From positions 744,001-808,000 of the forward strand of contig NZ_JAAIKA010000001.1 of assembly GCF_011752015.1 (NCBI RefSeq): DNA of 64,000 nucleotides, read 5' to 3'. Below, one piece after another: positions 63,987-64,000 of this stretch. The notes under the pieces are model-generated. The model saw only the letters and a program-made list of their open reading frames with translations. It ran no database searches and was not told the origin of the DNA. This stretch comes from Canibacter zhoujuaniae. GTDB lineage: Bacteria; Actinomycetota; Actinomycetes; Actinomycetales; Microbacteriaceae. Within the stretch, counting starts at the first letter, position 1. Each line of letters opens with the position of its first letter. A program made the translations under genes and the position numbers.

Positions 63987-64000
63987 CAGTTAGTGCTTAG

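Noticed and set aside
1-64000. CRISPR array, prophage, insertion sequence or toxin-antitoxin pair
   Set aside because: No direct-repeat array, transposase, integrase or phage protein and no small toxin pair was found on either strand.
1-64000. tRNA or rRNA genes
   Set aside because: Gaps are short and none shows a tRNA cloverleaf or rRNA conserved blocks by inspection.

Overview
The window comes from a high-to-moderate GC actinobacterium, most probably a Microbacteriaceae-like member of the Micrococcales. Several things point there: a mycothiol synthase gene (mshD), a folate block running ftsH-folE-folP/folB-folK-DUF3180-PH-PH-DUF2520-lysS, the rplM-rpsI-glmM / coaA / glmS-acpS-alr-tsaE-tsaB-rimI-tsaD order, a TPR gene next to a NagD-like HAD phosphatase gene (as in the mycobacterial Rv1691-Rv1692 pair), and a galU / GlpR-SepX-like neighbourhood. 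Base composition looks mid-50s % GC by eye. Genes are tightly packed, with many 1-13 bp overlaps and no gene-free stretch above about 200 bp. Several genes usually found at these positions are missing (tyrS, panC, truA, the MoeA-like glp), which suggests a compact genome. Together with a full sialic-acid uptake and breakdown locus this fits a host-associated, mucosal lifestyle; that is an inference.

Layout. 1-1.9 kb: HAD phosphatase (cut by the window edge) and a repeat-rich TPR protein. 2.0-11.1 kb: sialic-acid locus, nanE-nanK-nanA plus a peptide/opine-type ABC transporter (lipoprotein, permease, permease-ATPase fusion, ATPase), with a divergent GntR/FCD regulator. 11.1-14.4 kb: GlpR/SepX-like membrane protein, galU, 5-formyl-THF cyclo-ligase, CoA pyrophosphatase. 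14.4-18.0 kb: accessory metabolism (class II aldolase, MalY/PatB-type aminotransferase, FAD dehydrogenase). 18.1-24 kb: clpC, cardiolipin synthase, a 56-residue membrane protein, lysS. 24-33.5 kb: membrane/PH proteins, folate genes, ftsH, hpt, tilS. 33.5-39.5 kb: ppa, an M23 peptidase, mshD, apt, folD, glyA, with a ZTP riboswitch in front of glyA. 39.5-45.3 kb: purU, small membrane and acetyltransferase genes, a RarD-like transporter, PPK2, a MetE-like protein, a PepSY protein. 45.3-54.9 kb: t6A-tRNA genes, alr, acpS, glmS, coaA, glmM, rpsI, rplM. 55-57 kb: OatA-like acyltransferase. 57-64 kb: rplQ, rpoA, rpsK, rpsM, rpmJ, infA, a PP2C phosphatase, map, adk, secY.

How it fits together: sialic acid is imported, cleaved to ManNAc and pyruvate, phosphorylated and epimerised to GlcNAc-6-phosphate, which can join the amino-sugar pool also fed by glmS and glmM for peptidoglycan. 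One-carbon metabolism is strongly represented (folE, folP/folB, folK, folD, glyA, purU, 5-FCL, MetE-like), and the ZTP riboswitch is a sensor of 10-formyl-THF shortage at glyA-folD. No sialidase, nagA, nagB, tRNA, rRNA, CRISPR array, insertion sequence or prophage is visible in the window.
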